Origin: Fibrobacter sp.
Lineage (GTDB): Bacteria; Fibrobacterota; Fibrobacteria; Fibrobacterales; Fibrobacteraceae
Direction: 5' to 3'
Assembly (NCBI GenBank): GCA_024398875.1
Contig: JAKSIJ010000001.1
Location: forward strand, 186,001-250,000
DNA length: 64,000 bases
Shown here: positions 17,377-26,394 of the stretch, one piece after another
Layout: the number at the start of each line of letters is the position of its first letter
How positions within the stretch are numbered: position 1 is the stretch's first letter
The notes under the pieces: model-generated
Database searches by the model: none
The model's input: the letters and a program-made list of their open reading frames with translations, nothing else
Told to the model about the DNA's origin: nothing
Program-made: the position numbers and the translations under genes

Positions 17377-20300
17377 CTAGCGGACCTGGGTACGAATCAC
17401 CTTCTGTTCGCTACCCTGCTGCACGCGGACGATGTAGGCGCCCTTGGAGAGGTTGGCGAGAGAATGGCCGTAGGTACCGGCAGACAGGTTCTCCACATGG
17501 GATTCAATGGCGTGGCCCATCATGTCGAACACGTTCACCTTCACAAGGCCAGCGCGCTCCACGGTCACATTCAGCGTAGAGCCAGACATAGACACCTTCA
17601 AGCCGCCTCGAGCCTGGACCGCGCCAATGGCCCACGGGTCATAACTGCTGCTAGACGTAGGCAGATACGGGTTGTAAGAACTGCTAGATGTTGGCGTGTA
17701 CGGATTGTAAGAACTGCTGGATGTCGGCTGAGAAGAAGAGGAAGAAGAAGCAAGTGCCGCTACATCCAATCCCGTGCAGGTGAAGTTATCCACATAGAGA
17801 TAATTCGGAGAAGGCTGGGTTCCATTCTTATCGCCCTTGATTTCCCAATGGAAAGCGGTGATTTTGGTCTTATCCAAAGTCAATGTTTTTCCCCAGCCCG
17901 TAGCCTGCGACAAAGCGCTCCAATCAATCGTGGCTTTCGTCCAAGTAGTGGATGCAGACACGGCCTTGGAATGACGATTGTATCCCGTCAGCCCGCCAGT
18001 CTCATCACCAGCCATAATCGCTTTGAAGTTATGAGCGGCACCAATGTAGTCGTAGGAAATCTCCGTACAGGATGCAAGATTATTGGCTTTTTTCTCGTCG
18101 GTGATGTTCACACCCATGGCAACATAAGGTTCATTCTCGTTACCACCCTGCACCAAAGAGACGTCCTTCATGCCCACCATATAATCACTGCCATTGGTTC
18201 CATCAAATACGACCACATAATCCTTGCCATCCAGGGCATTACCGAATGAAGACTGACCCTTGTCGTTTGCATCGTTGTAAACAAACCAGTAGCCGCCGGA
18301 GAAGGCCTGATTGTCACCATCTTCCATATCATCAATGACACCCGGAGCTCCCGTAGAAGCAGAGGAACCACCTTCAGATGTAGAAGAGCCGCCAGCAGAA
18401 GAAGAACTGCCAACGCTGATGTCAGTCCACTTGCCTTCCACGCACTTCAAAGCAGCAGAGCCCACATGGATTTCCTGACCATCCTCACATTCAGACGTTG
18501 TAATTTCTTCGGAAGAGGAAGATTCCACAACTTCTTCAGAGGAACTGGAAGTGACCGGAACAATGTTCATGCCCTTGCACTGCAGGTTATCGATGTACAA
18601 GTAGTTCGGAGAAGGCTGGGTTCCGTTCTTGTCACCCTTGACTTCCCAATGGAAGGCAGTAAGGAGACTCTTGTCTAAAGATATCGTGGTACCCCAACCA
18701 GAAGCCTGTTTTAAATCACTCCAAGAAAGGGTTGCCGTGGTCCATGTGGTAGAGGAACTCTGGGTGGAAGTATGGCGATTATATCCTGTCAATTCACCCT
18801 TGGCATCGCCCTTCATGATAGCCTTAAAGTTATGGGCAGCACCCATGTAATCATAAGAGATTTCCGTACAAGAGGTAAAGTCGTTTGCAGCGTCTTCCTC
18901 CGTGATATTCAATCCCAGTGAAACATAGGGTTCATTCTCATTGGATCCCTGAACCAATGAAATTCCCGTCAAGCCAACCATATTCTCAGTATTATTGGTC
19001 CCCGGAAGCACGACGACATAGCCACCATCATCATCCGGAGAGTTAGTGATGATAGAGCTTCCTTTATCATTAACATCGGTATAGGCGAACCAGAAACCGC
19101 CTGTAAAGGCCTGACCATCGCCATCTTCCACATCATCAATCATAGCGGAACCTGCAGCAGGCGTTGCACTAGAGCTACTTGCAGCCACAACCGTCCATTC
19201 ACCCTCTACGCAAAGCATGGTAAGCGTTCCGGCAGAAGCCGTTTCGCCATCTTCACAAGTAGGATTTTCAAAAGAGCTGGAGGAGACTTCAACAGTCTCG
19301 CTAGAAGTAGTCTCAGAAGCACTGCTTTCTTCATCAGGGACAACCACCGGCACAATGCTCATGCCATCGCAAGCAAAATTGTCGATGTACAAATAATTCG
19401 GAGAAGGCTGGGTTCCTTTCTTGTCACCCTTCACTTCCCACTGCACTTTAATCACCTTAGAAATATCCAAATCCGGTTTTAATTTTGCCCAACTGGGCTG
19501 TTGCAATCCCGTGCTAACAGAAATTGACGTGGAACCCCAACTGGATAAGGCGACTTCAGCACTCTGATGATAGGCATATCCTGTAAGGGCACCCTCTTCA
19601 TCCCCTTCCATCACGACCTTGAAATTATGAGCGGCACCCTCATAATCGTAAGAGAATGTTTTGCATCCGGCAAGACCATCCATAACATTCAAACCAATAG
19701 TCACATAAGGTTCATTTTCATTAGACCCCTGATCCAAGCGGATGCCAGTGATACCCACACCATAATCGGAAGAATTTGCGTAATCCGAAGAAACCACAAT
19801 AAATTCACCGTCTTCGTTTTTACCATTAGTAAAGAAAGAGGCTCCTTTATCTTCCTTGTCAGTAAACGCATACCAATAGTCTTCCAAATTCGTGTTTGCA
19901 ATATTATTGCCATCTTCAAAGTCATCAATGACAGAAGTAACCGTTGACGAGCCAGAAGTCGTGCTAGTGGAACTACCCGCCACACTAGATGAAGATGTCT
20001 CCCCTGGAGTCATTGCTGCGAAATTTTGCATGTTGCCAGAAATCAAAAGACCAGTAAGAACCTGCATTGCAGCACTAAAGTATATTTCCCCACTCGTATT
20101 AAGCAACGATGTCGTAAACGAGGAAAGCTTGGTTGCATAAGAACTATTATACATCAACGCACAGGTAAGAGGGCCGACAGCCGTAGAGTTATTATCCGAA
20201 CCAGTAGAACCACTGTAATCCATAGGGATTTTCAACTCGCTAGCAGAGCTTTTCCCGTTAACCCATGATGCCAATTTGGACAAAAGCGTAGAAGCATCGC

Positions 20301-21102
20301 TATGGCCATACCAAGCATAGCTCCACGCCCAACGCCAAGGAGCACGAGCGGCATCGTACCCATAATTGGTGTTCCGACTTGGATTGCCATTATCATTGCT
20401 CCAATCGGTAGGCAAACCGGAAGAACCATTCTGGTTATTCTTCAGAAGGGTGTAATTGGCTGCTATCGCAGAGCTCCAAAAATTCGCATTATCGAAGGAT
20501 TTAAAGACTTCGTATTCGGCTGGGCTCACATAGCTCGGGTTTCTTTCACTATTCCACATATCCCCCGGCTTGTGAAGTCCACTAGTTTCAAATTCATAAC
20601 TACGAATCTTCGCAATGAGACTACTTGCCGCAGTCTTATACTTTTCATCCCCAAACTGGTAATAGGCCATGGCAAGAGCGAAGGCCACATCCTCATCAGC
20701 ATCCGTTGCGCCATTCTCTTGATCAACACTATCAAAGCCCCTAATCTTCCAATGCATAAAACCATTGCCATTGAGGAACTTATTATAGTAGGCCCAAAGC
20801 TTATCAAACTGAGTTTGATAGCTAGTCGTATTATCGCTAAAGTAAACCATCATAATCATACCATAGCCTATGCCTTCAGATACGGTATAGTTTACATCAT
20901 CAAAGCCAATTCGAGCATAATCACCCTGCTCCTTATACAAGGCGCTATAAAAATCCAAAAAACGAGCTTTTACCTTCGCAGATACACCCGATTGGTAGAT
21001 GCCATGGGCGTACGCTTTTTCCTGAGGATATGGGAAATTCACCTTGGCGGCAGCAGTAGCCACCATTCCAAGTGCCAACATCAGTCCCAACATTTTTTTC
21101 AT
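17377..21102 (-). CDS. Secreted GH8 endoglucanase/xylanase with three CBM11-like modules and T9SS-type C-terminus
   Basis: 1241 residues from the ATG at 21102 (AGAGG upstream). Signal peptide 1-19. The GH8 catalytic domain (about 21-365) has VSEGIGYGM with the acid Glu76, ATDADED at 132-138 and YGYDAARAPWR with the base Asp250, so it looks active. A Ser/Thr linker follows, then three CBM11-like domains (about 391-585, 650-860, 930-1130), each opening with IDD-ED-GD and ending with NYLY-DN. Short Cys motifs (CEDG...C-EG-W) precede modules 2 and 3. Ser-Tyr-Asn-Pro repeats lead to a C-terminal domain (about 1165-1241), GTYGHSLANLSKGAYIVRVQ, like T9SS type A sorting signals. It cleaves beta-1,4-glucan or xylan outside the cell. 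It is monocistronic. Confidence 0.92.
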   Translation of the reverse strand: MKKMLGLMLALGMVATAAAKVNFPYPQEKAYAHGIYQSGVSAKVKARFLDFYSALYKEQGDYARIGFDDVNYTVSEGIGYGMIMMVYFSDNTTSYQTQFDKLWAYYNKFLNGNGFMHWKIRGFDSVDQENGATDADEDVAFALAMAYYQFGDEKYKTAASSLIAKIRSYEFETSGLHKPGDMWNSERNPSYVSPAEYEVFKSFDNANFWSSAIAANYTLLKNNQNGSSGLPTDWSNDNGNPSRNTNYGYDAARAPWRWAWSYAWYGHSDASTLLSKLASWVNGKSSASELKIPMDYSGSTGSDNNSTAVGPLTCALMYNSSYATKLSSFTTSLLNTSGEIYFSAAMQVLTGLLISGNMQNFAAMTPGETSSSSVAGSSTSTTSGSSTVTSVIDDFEDGNNIANTNLEDYWYAFTDKEDKGASFFTNGKNEDGEFIVVSSDYANSSDYGVGITGIRLDQGSNENEPYVTIGLNVMDGLAGCKTFSYDYEGAAHNFKVVMEGDEEGALTGYAYHQSAEVALSSWGSTSISVSTGLQQPSWAKLKPDLDISKVIKVQWEVKGDKKGTQPSPNYLYIDNFACDGMSIVPVVVPDEESSASETTSSETVEVSSSSFENPTCEDGETASAGTLTMLCVEGEWTVVAASSSSATPAAGSAMIDDVEDGDGQAFTGGFWFAYTDVNDKGSSIITNSPDDDGGYVVVLPGTNNTENMVGLTGISLVQGSNENEPYVSLGLNITEEDAANDFTSCTEISYDYMGAAHNFKAIMKGDAKGELTGYNRHTSTQSSSTTWTTATLSWSDLKQASGWGTTISLDKSLLTAFHWEVKGDKNGTQPSPNYLYIDNLQCKGMNIVPVTSSSSEEVVESSSSEEITTSECEDGQEIHVGSAALKCVEGKWTDISVGSSSSAGGSSTSEGGSSASTGAPGVIDDMEDGDNQAFSGGYWFVYNDANDKGQSSFGNALDGKDYVVVFDGTNGSDYMVGMKDVSLVQGGNENEPYVAMGVNITDEKKANNLASCTEISYDYIGAAHNFKAIMAGDETGGLTGYNRHSKAVSASTTWTKATIDWSALSQATGWGKTLTLDKTKITAFHWEIKGDKNGTQPSPNYLYVDNFTCTGLDVAALASSSSSSQPTSSSSYNPYTPTSSSSYNPYLPTSSSSYDPWAIGAVQARGGLKVSMSGSTLNVTVERAGLVKVNVFDMMGHAIESHVENLSAGTYGHSLANLSKGAYIVRVQQGSEQKVIRTQVR

Positions 21103-21121
21103 TAGAGAACCTCTCTTTCTT

Positions 21122-21137
21122 GGTTGTTTAGACAACC
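21122..21137 (-). promoter_or_regulatory. Perfect stem-loop in the GH8 leader
   Basis: GGTTGT-CTAA-ACAACC, a perfect six-pair inverted repeat, lies between the proposed -10 box and the ribosome-binding site. It could be an operator for sugar-responsive control or a 5' mRNA-stabilising hairpin. Confidence 0.5.
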
Positions 21138-21154
21138 CAAAACCATACCCATAA

Positions 21155-21183
21155 AAGATATACTGATTTAACGAGATTTTCAA
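21155..21183 (-). promoter_or_regulatory. Probable promoter of the GH8 gene
   Basis: Minus-strand TTGAAA (21178-21183) and TATCTT (21155-21160) are separated by exactly 17 bases. The start codon is about 53 bases downstream. Confidence 0.5.
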
Positions 21184-21254
21184 TACATATAAACGCAATT
21201 TTACAATTCGTTTGTATTAAATCACACCCTTTCCATTCCCTAAACTGCGCCTAC

Positions 21255-21285
21255 AAAACAAAAGCCCCGCATTACTGCGAGGCCC
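21255..21285 (-). terminator. Rho-independent terminator of the small exported-protein gene
   Basis: Minus-strand GCCTCGCA-GTAA-TGCGGGGC followed by TTTTGTTTT. Eight pairs with one wobble. It is 29 bases past the stop of the 21314 gene. Confidence 0.82.
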
Positions 21286-21313
21286 TTATCAACAAACGTC
21301 TGTAACGAAACGA

Positions 21314-21751
21314 TTAGTTTTCGTTGTTGTGCATTTCCATCTGTTCGCGGTCCATGGTGTGCTGCAAGTATTCCTTGAAGTCACGGTCGATGTTCACGCC
21401 ATCGAAGTCCACGTCATCGTTTTCGAGCACGAACACGGCGCTGGGGTTATCGAGCCAGCCAACCACGTCCACGCCTTCCAACTTCATGGACTTATCGCCA
21501 GCGAGTTGAGCAACGTATTCCACTTTAGACTTGGGCACCCAGCCCTGGCCGCAGTTACCCTTGACCAGCACTTCGGTATCGCCGTCCTTAACGATGGTAA
21601 GTTCATCATTGAAGCCTGCGGTGCAGACCACAGATCCACCACCCTTTTCCTTTGTGAGATCGATATCGCCGAGCTTGGACTTGACTTTGTTAGGTGCAGC
21701 GAAAGCAGCTGCGACCAGCAAGGCAAGAGCAACAAAAAACACTTTTTTCAT
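21314..21751 (-). CDS. Small exported protein with SH3-like motif, unknown function
   Basis: 145 residues from the ATG at 21751, preceded by GAGG at about seven bases. The signal peptide MKKVFFVALALLVAAAFA is clear. The mature part contains VVCTAGFNDELTIVKDGDTE, then NCGQGWVPKSKVE, which resembles a bacterial SH3 domain with one Cys pair, and an acidic tail (DDVDFDGVNIDRDFKEYL then a Met/Glu/Asn-rich end). I do not recognise a named family. It is monocistronic with its own terminator and divergent from mltG across 98 bp. Confidence 0.72.
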   Translation of the reverse strand: MKKVFFVALALLVAAAFAAPNKVKSKLGDIDLTKEKGGGSVVCTAGFNDELTIVKDGDTEVLVKGNCGQGWVPKSKVEYVAQLAGDKSMKLEGVDVVGWLDNPSAVFVLENDDVDFDGVNIDRDFKEYLQHTMDREQMEMHNNEN

Positions 21752-21849
21752 ATCATTCCTCAAAATCAAGGTAAAATATTCTGCAATGCATAAGGGAATA
21801 TACCTTTTATTTTGACACTTTGGGGAGTTTTCTTTTAAATTTTTACGCA

Positions 21850-22860
21850 ATGAAGAAGTTTTTTACCATTTTCGCCCTTTTTATCGTTTTTGCCGGCATT
21901 TTCGGCTATTTTCAGGGAAAATCGCGTTTAAACGCCATTTCCAGTAACCCAAACACCGTCCTTTTGGAGATTCCAAAGGGCAGTTCCCCGGTGAAAGTAT
22001 CGCAAATTTTACACGAAAAGGGGGTCTGGACCGACGACCTGGCCTTCAAGGTCTGGGTAAAAATCCACAAGCCCTCCCTAAAAGCAGGCTGGTTTGAGAT
22101 TCCCGAAAAGCGGACTTTGGGCCAAATCATGGCCATCATCGAAAGCGGAAAAAACGCCGTGCGGAAGGTGACTATCCCCGAAGGTCGGGCCTCCTGGGAA
22201 ATTCCCGCCTACCTGAAAAAGGCATTCCCCAACTTGGACGAGAACCTGTGGAACAAGCTCATCCAGGACCCCTCGTTCGCTCGCTCCCTTGGTGTGGACG
22301 CCAATTCCCTGGAAGGTTACCTGCTGCCGGAAACCTACCCCTTCCCCATTGACGCCGATGAAAAGACCATCATCAAGCAGATGGTGGACGCGAACCTCCG
22401 GTTGAGGAACGAACTCCAAAATGCCCCAGGGCCATCCATGTGGCAAACGCTTGGCAACTGGCACCGGGTGCTCACACTCGCCAGCGTGGTGGAAGAAGAA
22501 ACCGGCAAGACGGACGAGCGCCCTCTGATTGCGGGAGTGTTCCACAATCGTCTGAAAATCGGGATGCCCTTGGGAGCAGACCCCACGGTGCGGTTCATCT
22601 TCAAAAATCTTACCGGACCCATCTACAAGAGCCAATTGAACAGCGACAGCCCGTACAACACCCGCAAGTTCAAGGGACTGATGCCCGGGCCGATTTCTAA
22701 CCCTGGCCGCAAAGCTATCGAAGCGGCACTTCACCCGGCAGATACAAAAGCGCTTTACTTTGTTGCAAAAGACGATGGTTCGGGAACGCACTTCTTCAGC
22801 AGCACCTTGGCAGAGCACAACAAGTATAAGGATGTGGCGGCAAAGAATCGCGGCGAGTGA
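21850..22860 (+). CDS. mltG: Endolytic peptidoglycan transglycosylase MltG
   Basis: 336 residues from the ATG at 21850. An N-terminal membrane helix (about 4-22) is followed by a LysM-like region and the YceG/MltG domain. Diagnostic blocks: LASVVEEETGK with the catalytic Glu, AGVFHNRLKIGMPLGADPTV, SPYNTRKFKGLMPGPISNPG. MltG cleaves nascent glycan strands at the outer face of the inner membrane and helps set strand length. Size and order match the family. It is not in an obvious operon with yqgF/holB-type partners; its downstream neighbour is convergent. Confidence 0.95.
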   Translation: MKKFFTIFALFIVFAGIFGYFQGKSRLNAISSNPNTVLLEIPKGSSPVKVSQILHEKGVWTDDLAFKVWVKIHKPSLKAGWFEIPEKRTLGQIMAIIESGKNAVRKVTIPEGRASWEIPAYLKKAFPNLDENLWNKLIQDPSFARSLGVDANSLEGYLLPETYPFPIDADEKTIIKQMVDANLRLRNELQNAPGPSMWQTLGNWHRVLTLASVVEEETGKTDERPLIAGVFHNRLKIGMPLGADPTVRFIFKNLTGPIYKSQLNSDSPYNTRKFKGLMPGPISNPGRKAIEAALHPADTKALYFVAKDDGSGTHFFSSTLAEHNKYKDVAAKNRGE

Positions 22861-22974
22861 GCAATTCACAATTTAAAATTCAAAATGCAAAATTATGTTG
22901 CGGGCCGAAACTGCGCATCTCATATCTCATAATTAATCTTCCGCATCTCGTAATTCATACTTTATAATTCATAA
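22861..22974. repeat. AT-rich short-word repeat between convergent genes
   Basis: The 114-bp spacer between mltG and the patatin gene is built of variants of TTCATAATT, CTCATAATT and AATTCAAAAT words. Related words, partly inverted, fill the convergent spacer at 59331-59463. No clear GC-rich terminator is seen, so this may serve as a two-way stop. Confidence 0.6.
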
Positions 22975-25404
22975 TTAGAATTCGTAGTTGCCGATACGGA
23001 CAAAGTAACTGTAATCCTTTACAGCACTTAAATCATCAAAGGTATGGAAGTCCACTACGCGGGAAATCCCAAAGTAGGCCGAGAGGGATTTGTACACCAA
23101 ACGGAATGCGGGTTCCAGAACGACGCGGTCCTTATCTAACACAGAAAGGGGATTTTCTTCAAAGTCGTGAAGGTAAGCCGTGAAAATCCACAAGCCATTT
23201 CCTTTATAGTGGAATCCCATATTGAATCGGCCCATTGCATAACCGTGAGAGGCTAATTCTGCATTGTACCACTCTGTACTCCATGGTGTTGCTATAATGC
23301 GCTGGCGATAGCAGTTGTCCACCACATCCATGCCAAAGGATTCCGGATAAACGTAGCCATGACCCTCATCGTGGAAGAAGTCCACTCCTCCTGCGGCAGC
23401 GGCAGTCCAAGAGAAATAGCGGGAAGGCGAATGGCTAAAGCGAGCCTCGCCCAGAACCTTCCAGTGGATGGGAATCACCATTCCCAAGGGGCCATCGCCA
23501 TACCCGATGGATTGGAGCCCCACATCGCCTACTACAGAGAATCCATCCTGAGAAAACCAGCGGTCTTTATCGCCGGCCACAACTTCATAACGCAAATGAG
23601 GATACACGGGATAGGTGTCAAAACTATCGTCGCGATAGTAGTCGGAACTCAATTCAAAAGTTCTTTCCCCAAAGAGGAAGTTTAGAGAAATGGCTTGAAG
23701 GTTGGAAATCTGGTAAGCCACTTGCATTTGCAAGTCATTGCGATTCTCAGAGAAAATTCTCCCGTAATCGGGAGCGTCATTTCCAAAGGCTTTCAGGGGC
23801 GTGAGGTGAAGCCAATCGTAGCCGAATGCAAATGAAAGGTCTTTTTGCCAGAATTTTGCGATGTTCAACCGCGGCATAATACCATAAGTTTCATTCCCCC
23901 AGAATCCCGCAACAGATAACCTCCACTCCATGTGATCTACAAAAGAGAGGGAGGCGCGGCCATAAACATTAGGCCCGATTGCATTGGAACCAAAACCGCC
24001 AACTTCAAAATCCAACGCGGGGTGAACCGCGACATTGACCTGAAGATTTCCGCTAGGCAGCATGTCAAAAGTTACCGAATCGTAAGTCGGTTGCTGGAGC
24101 AATTTTTTCTCAAAGTTTGACGGCGCCACCATCCCCGTATCCGCATCGTTCCAGTAAGCCTGTATGGAAGAACTTGCCTGAGCAGGGAGGCTATCAAACA
24201 CAGGATTAAACTTGAACCAGGGCGGCATGGAAGTCTTTGTGGATGCGTAATCGCGCGGCTCTTTTCTCAAGTCGGAAAGTGACGTCAAACGGCGTTCCAC
24301 TGCAGTAAAGCCCGCCTGGATCCAATCGTTGTGCGTGGTATCGCGAAGGGAATGACTGCGGATGACTACACTTGAGGGCGCATCCAATTTTTGCAGATTC
24401 TGAAGAGCCGTAGCGCGGATAGATTCCTTCCACGGGAAATTCGATGGGTTGGAACGAACGGGATCTGCAACGGAAATGATGGAAAAGTCCTCGGCGGGAA
24501 GTGTCGCAACCTCGGCGGAGACCGCAGTAACTTCGGTAGAGACTGCCGCGGGCAAGGCAAGATAGGGGCAATATTCACCGCTATTTTGATGACCTTCTAG
24601 CGGAAGGCTTGCAATGACATCCTTGATGCTATTGCCAACAACGCCATCACAGCCCAAAACCGCAAATGGAATCTTGTAGGAATAGGATTGGCGATAAAGA
24701 GATTCCTGAAGCCTTAATTTGTACAACGTTGGTGATGTTGATTTTGAGGCGCTCCATTCCAAGGTTGGGAATTCCGGTGATGCGGACACACGCAGAGATT
24801 TCTGCCCCGACGATTGAGTCTCGGATGAAGTTTCTTTTGCTGCCCAAAGGTCATGGCCTGCATACGGTTCCAGATATGAGTCCAGAAGTATGCGCTGGAT
24901 ATCATCCAGAGAAACTCCCTTAGCCCACAATGCACCAATAAAAGCGCCCCAGGATGTGCCCACCACGGAATCCACAGGGATAGAATAACTTTCTATAGCG
25001 TAGAGAACTCCCAAATGATACCAGGGAGAATTTTCACCACCGCCAAGATAGAGAACCGACTTTTTCTTTTCTGAAACAAGCGTTTGTTTTGCAGGAACGG
25101 AATCGATTTTCGCAGTCAATAGATCTGATTTCACCGACATGGAATCTGAAGGAGAAATCACAGCGTCTGGAGTGGACACCGAATCGGGTACAGCAACAGA
25201 GGAATCAACTACTGCGGCATCAACCAGCGCTGTATCAACTACTGCTGCAGTATCGACTGCCGCAGCCGTATCAACCGCCAGCGAATCCACTTTTAACGAG
25301 ACTACCTCAGAGGAATTCGTTTCTTGGGCAACAGCAGAAACCGTCGCCACAAAAGACGCACCCAAAAAGAGTTTCAGAAAGGTTTTACCCCAGGCGCGCG
25401 CCAT
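22975..25404 (-). CDS. Patatin-like phospholipase fused to outer-membrane beta-barrel
   Basis: 809 residues from the ATG at 25404, inside the last 20 bp of the upstream PilT-like gene. Signal peptide 1-26, an Asp/Ala/Val/Ser-rich linker (about 35-105), then a patatin domain: oxyanion GGG at 121-123 and nucleophile Ser151 in GTSWGAF. The catalytic Asp is probably Asp314 in VADPVRSNP, where the usual Asp-Gly is Asp-Pro. The region after about residue 430 has POTRA-like and alternating beta-strand patterns and ends NYEF with a terminal Phe, as in Omp85-type barrels. The architecture resembles PlpD-type (type Ve) patatin autotransporters. It is last in a six-gene operon. Confidence 0.85.
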   Translation of the reverse strand: MARAWGKTFLKLFLGASFVATVSAVAQETNSSEVVSLKVDSLAVDTAAAVDTAAVVDTALVDAAVVDSSVAVPDSVSTPDAVISPSDSMSVKSDLLTAKIDSVPAKQTLVSEKKKSVLYLGGGENSPWYHLGVLYAIESYSIPVDSVVGTSWGAFIGALWAKGVSLDDIQRILLDSYLEPYAGHDLWAAKETSSETQSSGQKSLRVSASPEFPTLEWSASKSTSPTLYKLRLQESLYRQSYSYKIPFAVLGCDGVVGNSIKDVIASLPLEGHQNSGEYCPYLALPAAVSTEVTAVSAEVATLPAEDFSIISVADPVRSNPSNFPWKESIRATALQNLQKLDAPSSVVIRSHSLRDTTHNDWIQAGFTAVERRLTSLSDLRKEPRDYASTKTSMPPWFKFNPVFDSLPAQASSSIQAYWNDADTGMVAPSNFEKKLLQQPTYDSVTFDMLPSGNLQVNVAVHPALDFEVGGFGSNAIGPNVYGRASLSFVDHMEWRLSVAGFWGNETYGIMPRLNIAKFWQKDLSFAFGYDWLHLTPLKAFGNDAPDYGRIFSENRNDLQMQVAYQISNLQAISLNFLFGERTFELSSDYYRDDSFDTYPVYPHLRYEVVAGDKDRWFSQDGFSVVGDVGLQSIGYGDGPLGMVIPIHWKVLGEARFSHSPSRYFSWTAAAAGGVDFFHDEGHGYVYPESFGMDVVDNCYRQRIIATPWSTEWYNAELASHGYAMGRFNMGFHYKGNGLWIFTAYLHDFEENPLSVLDKDRVVLEPAFRLVYKSLSAYFGISRVVDFHTFDDLSAVKDYSYFVRIGNYEF

Positions 25405-26392
25405 TGGAAACATACTTTTCTGCTTCTTCGCGGGCCACGTACTTCGCACGAACCAAGCCCGCCAAGCATTCATCCATAGAAAGCATGCCATCTGCAGAAG
25501 ATGACGCAATTACAGAAGGCAGTTTGAAAAGTTCTCCGCTGCGAATGCATGTGGATACATTCTGGGTATTGAAAAGAACTTCCCAAGCGGGAACGGAGCC
25601 TGCGCCCTGGCTTGCACCGGGAAGCAAGCGCTGCACCACCACAGCCTTCAATACAGAAGCAAGCATGGCACGCACAAGGTCGTTATCTCGCGCGGCAGCA
25701 GATGCAAGCAGTACATCAATTGCACCCGCAGAACTGCCTGCAGTGACATTGCAAACCACCAGCGCACCAGACTCTGCAGCTTTGAGCATCGGAATCAGGT
25801 TCGCTTCTTCAAAATCTCCCATCCACAGCAGATTTGCACCACTGCGAAGAGCCTGTTCCATCTTCTCTGATGTACTTCCCGAGGAATTTTCGAGAATGAG
25901 ACTTGCACCGCGCTTTACGGGGAGTTCCTTAGACGGATTCAAAAAGCTTGCGCAAAGAACGTTGCCTTCACACAACGCACCTACATAAGCAGTAGCGGTT
26001 GTGGTCTTGCCAGAGCACGCTGGCCCTGCGAAAATGACGAGACCCGAATTCAAACCGAGCAAGTTGAACATGGTTTGAGGAACACCCAAGGCATCGAAGG
26101 CCGGGCATTCTTCCAGCAACGGGCGAAAAACGGCAGCATTTCCCAACGCCTCACGGAAATAGCGGACACGCCATTTGGAACCGCACCAAGGGCCAGCCAC
26201 CATTGTTCCGGCATCGCCCTCAATAGAACCTAGAAACTCGCGAAGAGCTCCCGGTCCAATTTCTGGAGCTTCGGGAATGAGATGCACTTTACCGCCAACA
26301 CGAACGGCCGCGTGAGAACCTTCTGTGACGATGAGTTCACTTCCACCCACCTGCAAGACATAATCCAAAAGAGATTCAATTTCTGTCGCCAT
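25385..26392 (-). CDS. PilT-like ATPase paralogue 2, degenerate
   Basis: 335 residues. A PilT-type N-terminal domain (LLDYVLQVGGSELIVTEGS; the usual ASDLH is replaced) precedes a RecA-like core with an intact Walker A, GPACSGKTTT (about 125-134). The Walker B/Asp-box region, SGANLLWMGDFEEANLI, lacks the usual DPDVILVGEMRD pattern, and the His box is not evident. It follows its paralogue by two bases and overlaps the patatin start by 20 bp. It may be a regulatory or structural relative of pilus-retraction ATPases rather than a motor. Confidence 0.75.
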   Translation of the reverse strand: MATEIESLLDYVLQVGGSELIVTEGSHAAVRVGGKVHLIPEAPEIGPGALREFLGSIEGDAGTMVAGPWCGSKWRVRYFREALGNAAVFRPLLEECPAFDALGVPQTMFNLLGLNSGLVIFAGPACSGKTTTATAYVGALCEGNVLCASFLNPSKELPVKRGASLILENSSGSTSEKMEQALRSGANLLWMGDFEEANLIPMLKAAESGALVVCNVTAGSSAGAIDVLLASAAARDNDLVRAMLASVLKAVVVQRLLPGASQGAGSVPAWEVLFNTQNVSTCIRSGELFKLPSVIASSSADGMLSMDECLAGLVRAKYVAREEAEKYVSNGARLG

Positions 26393-26394
26393 AA

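Noticed and set aside
17311..18249. 312-codon plus-strand open frame
   Set aside because: Antisense to the GH8 gene's third module and sorting domain.
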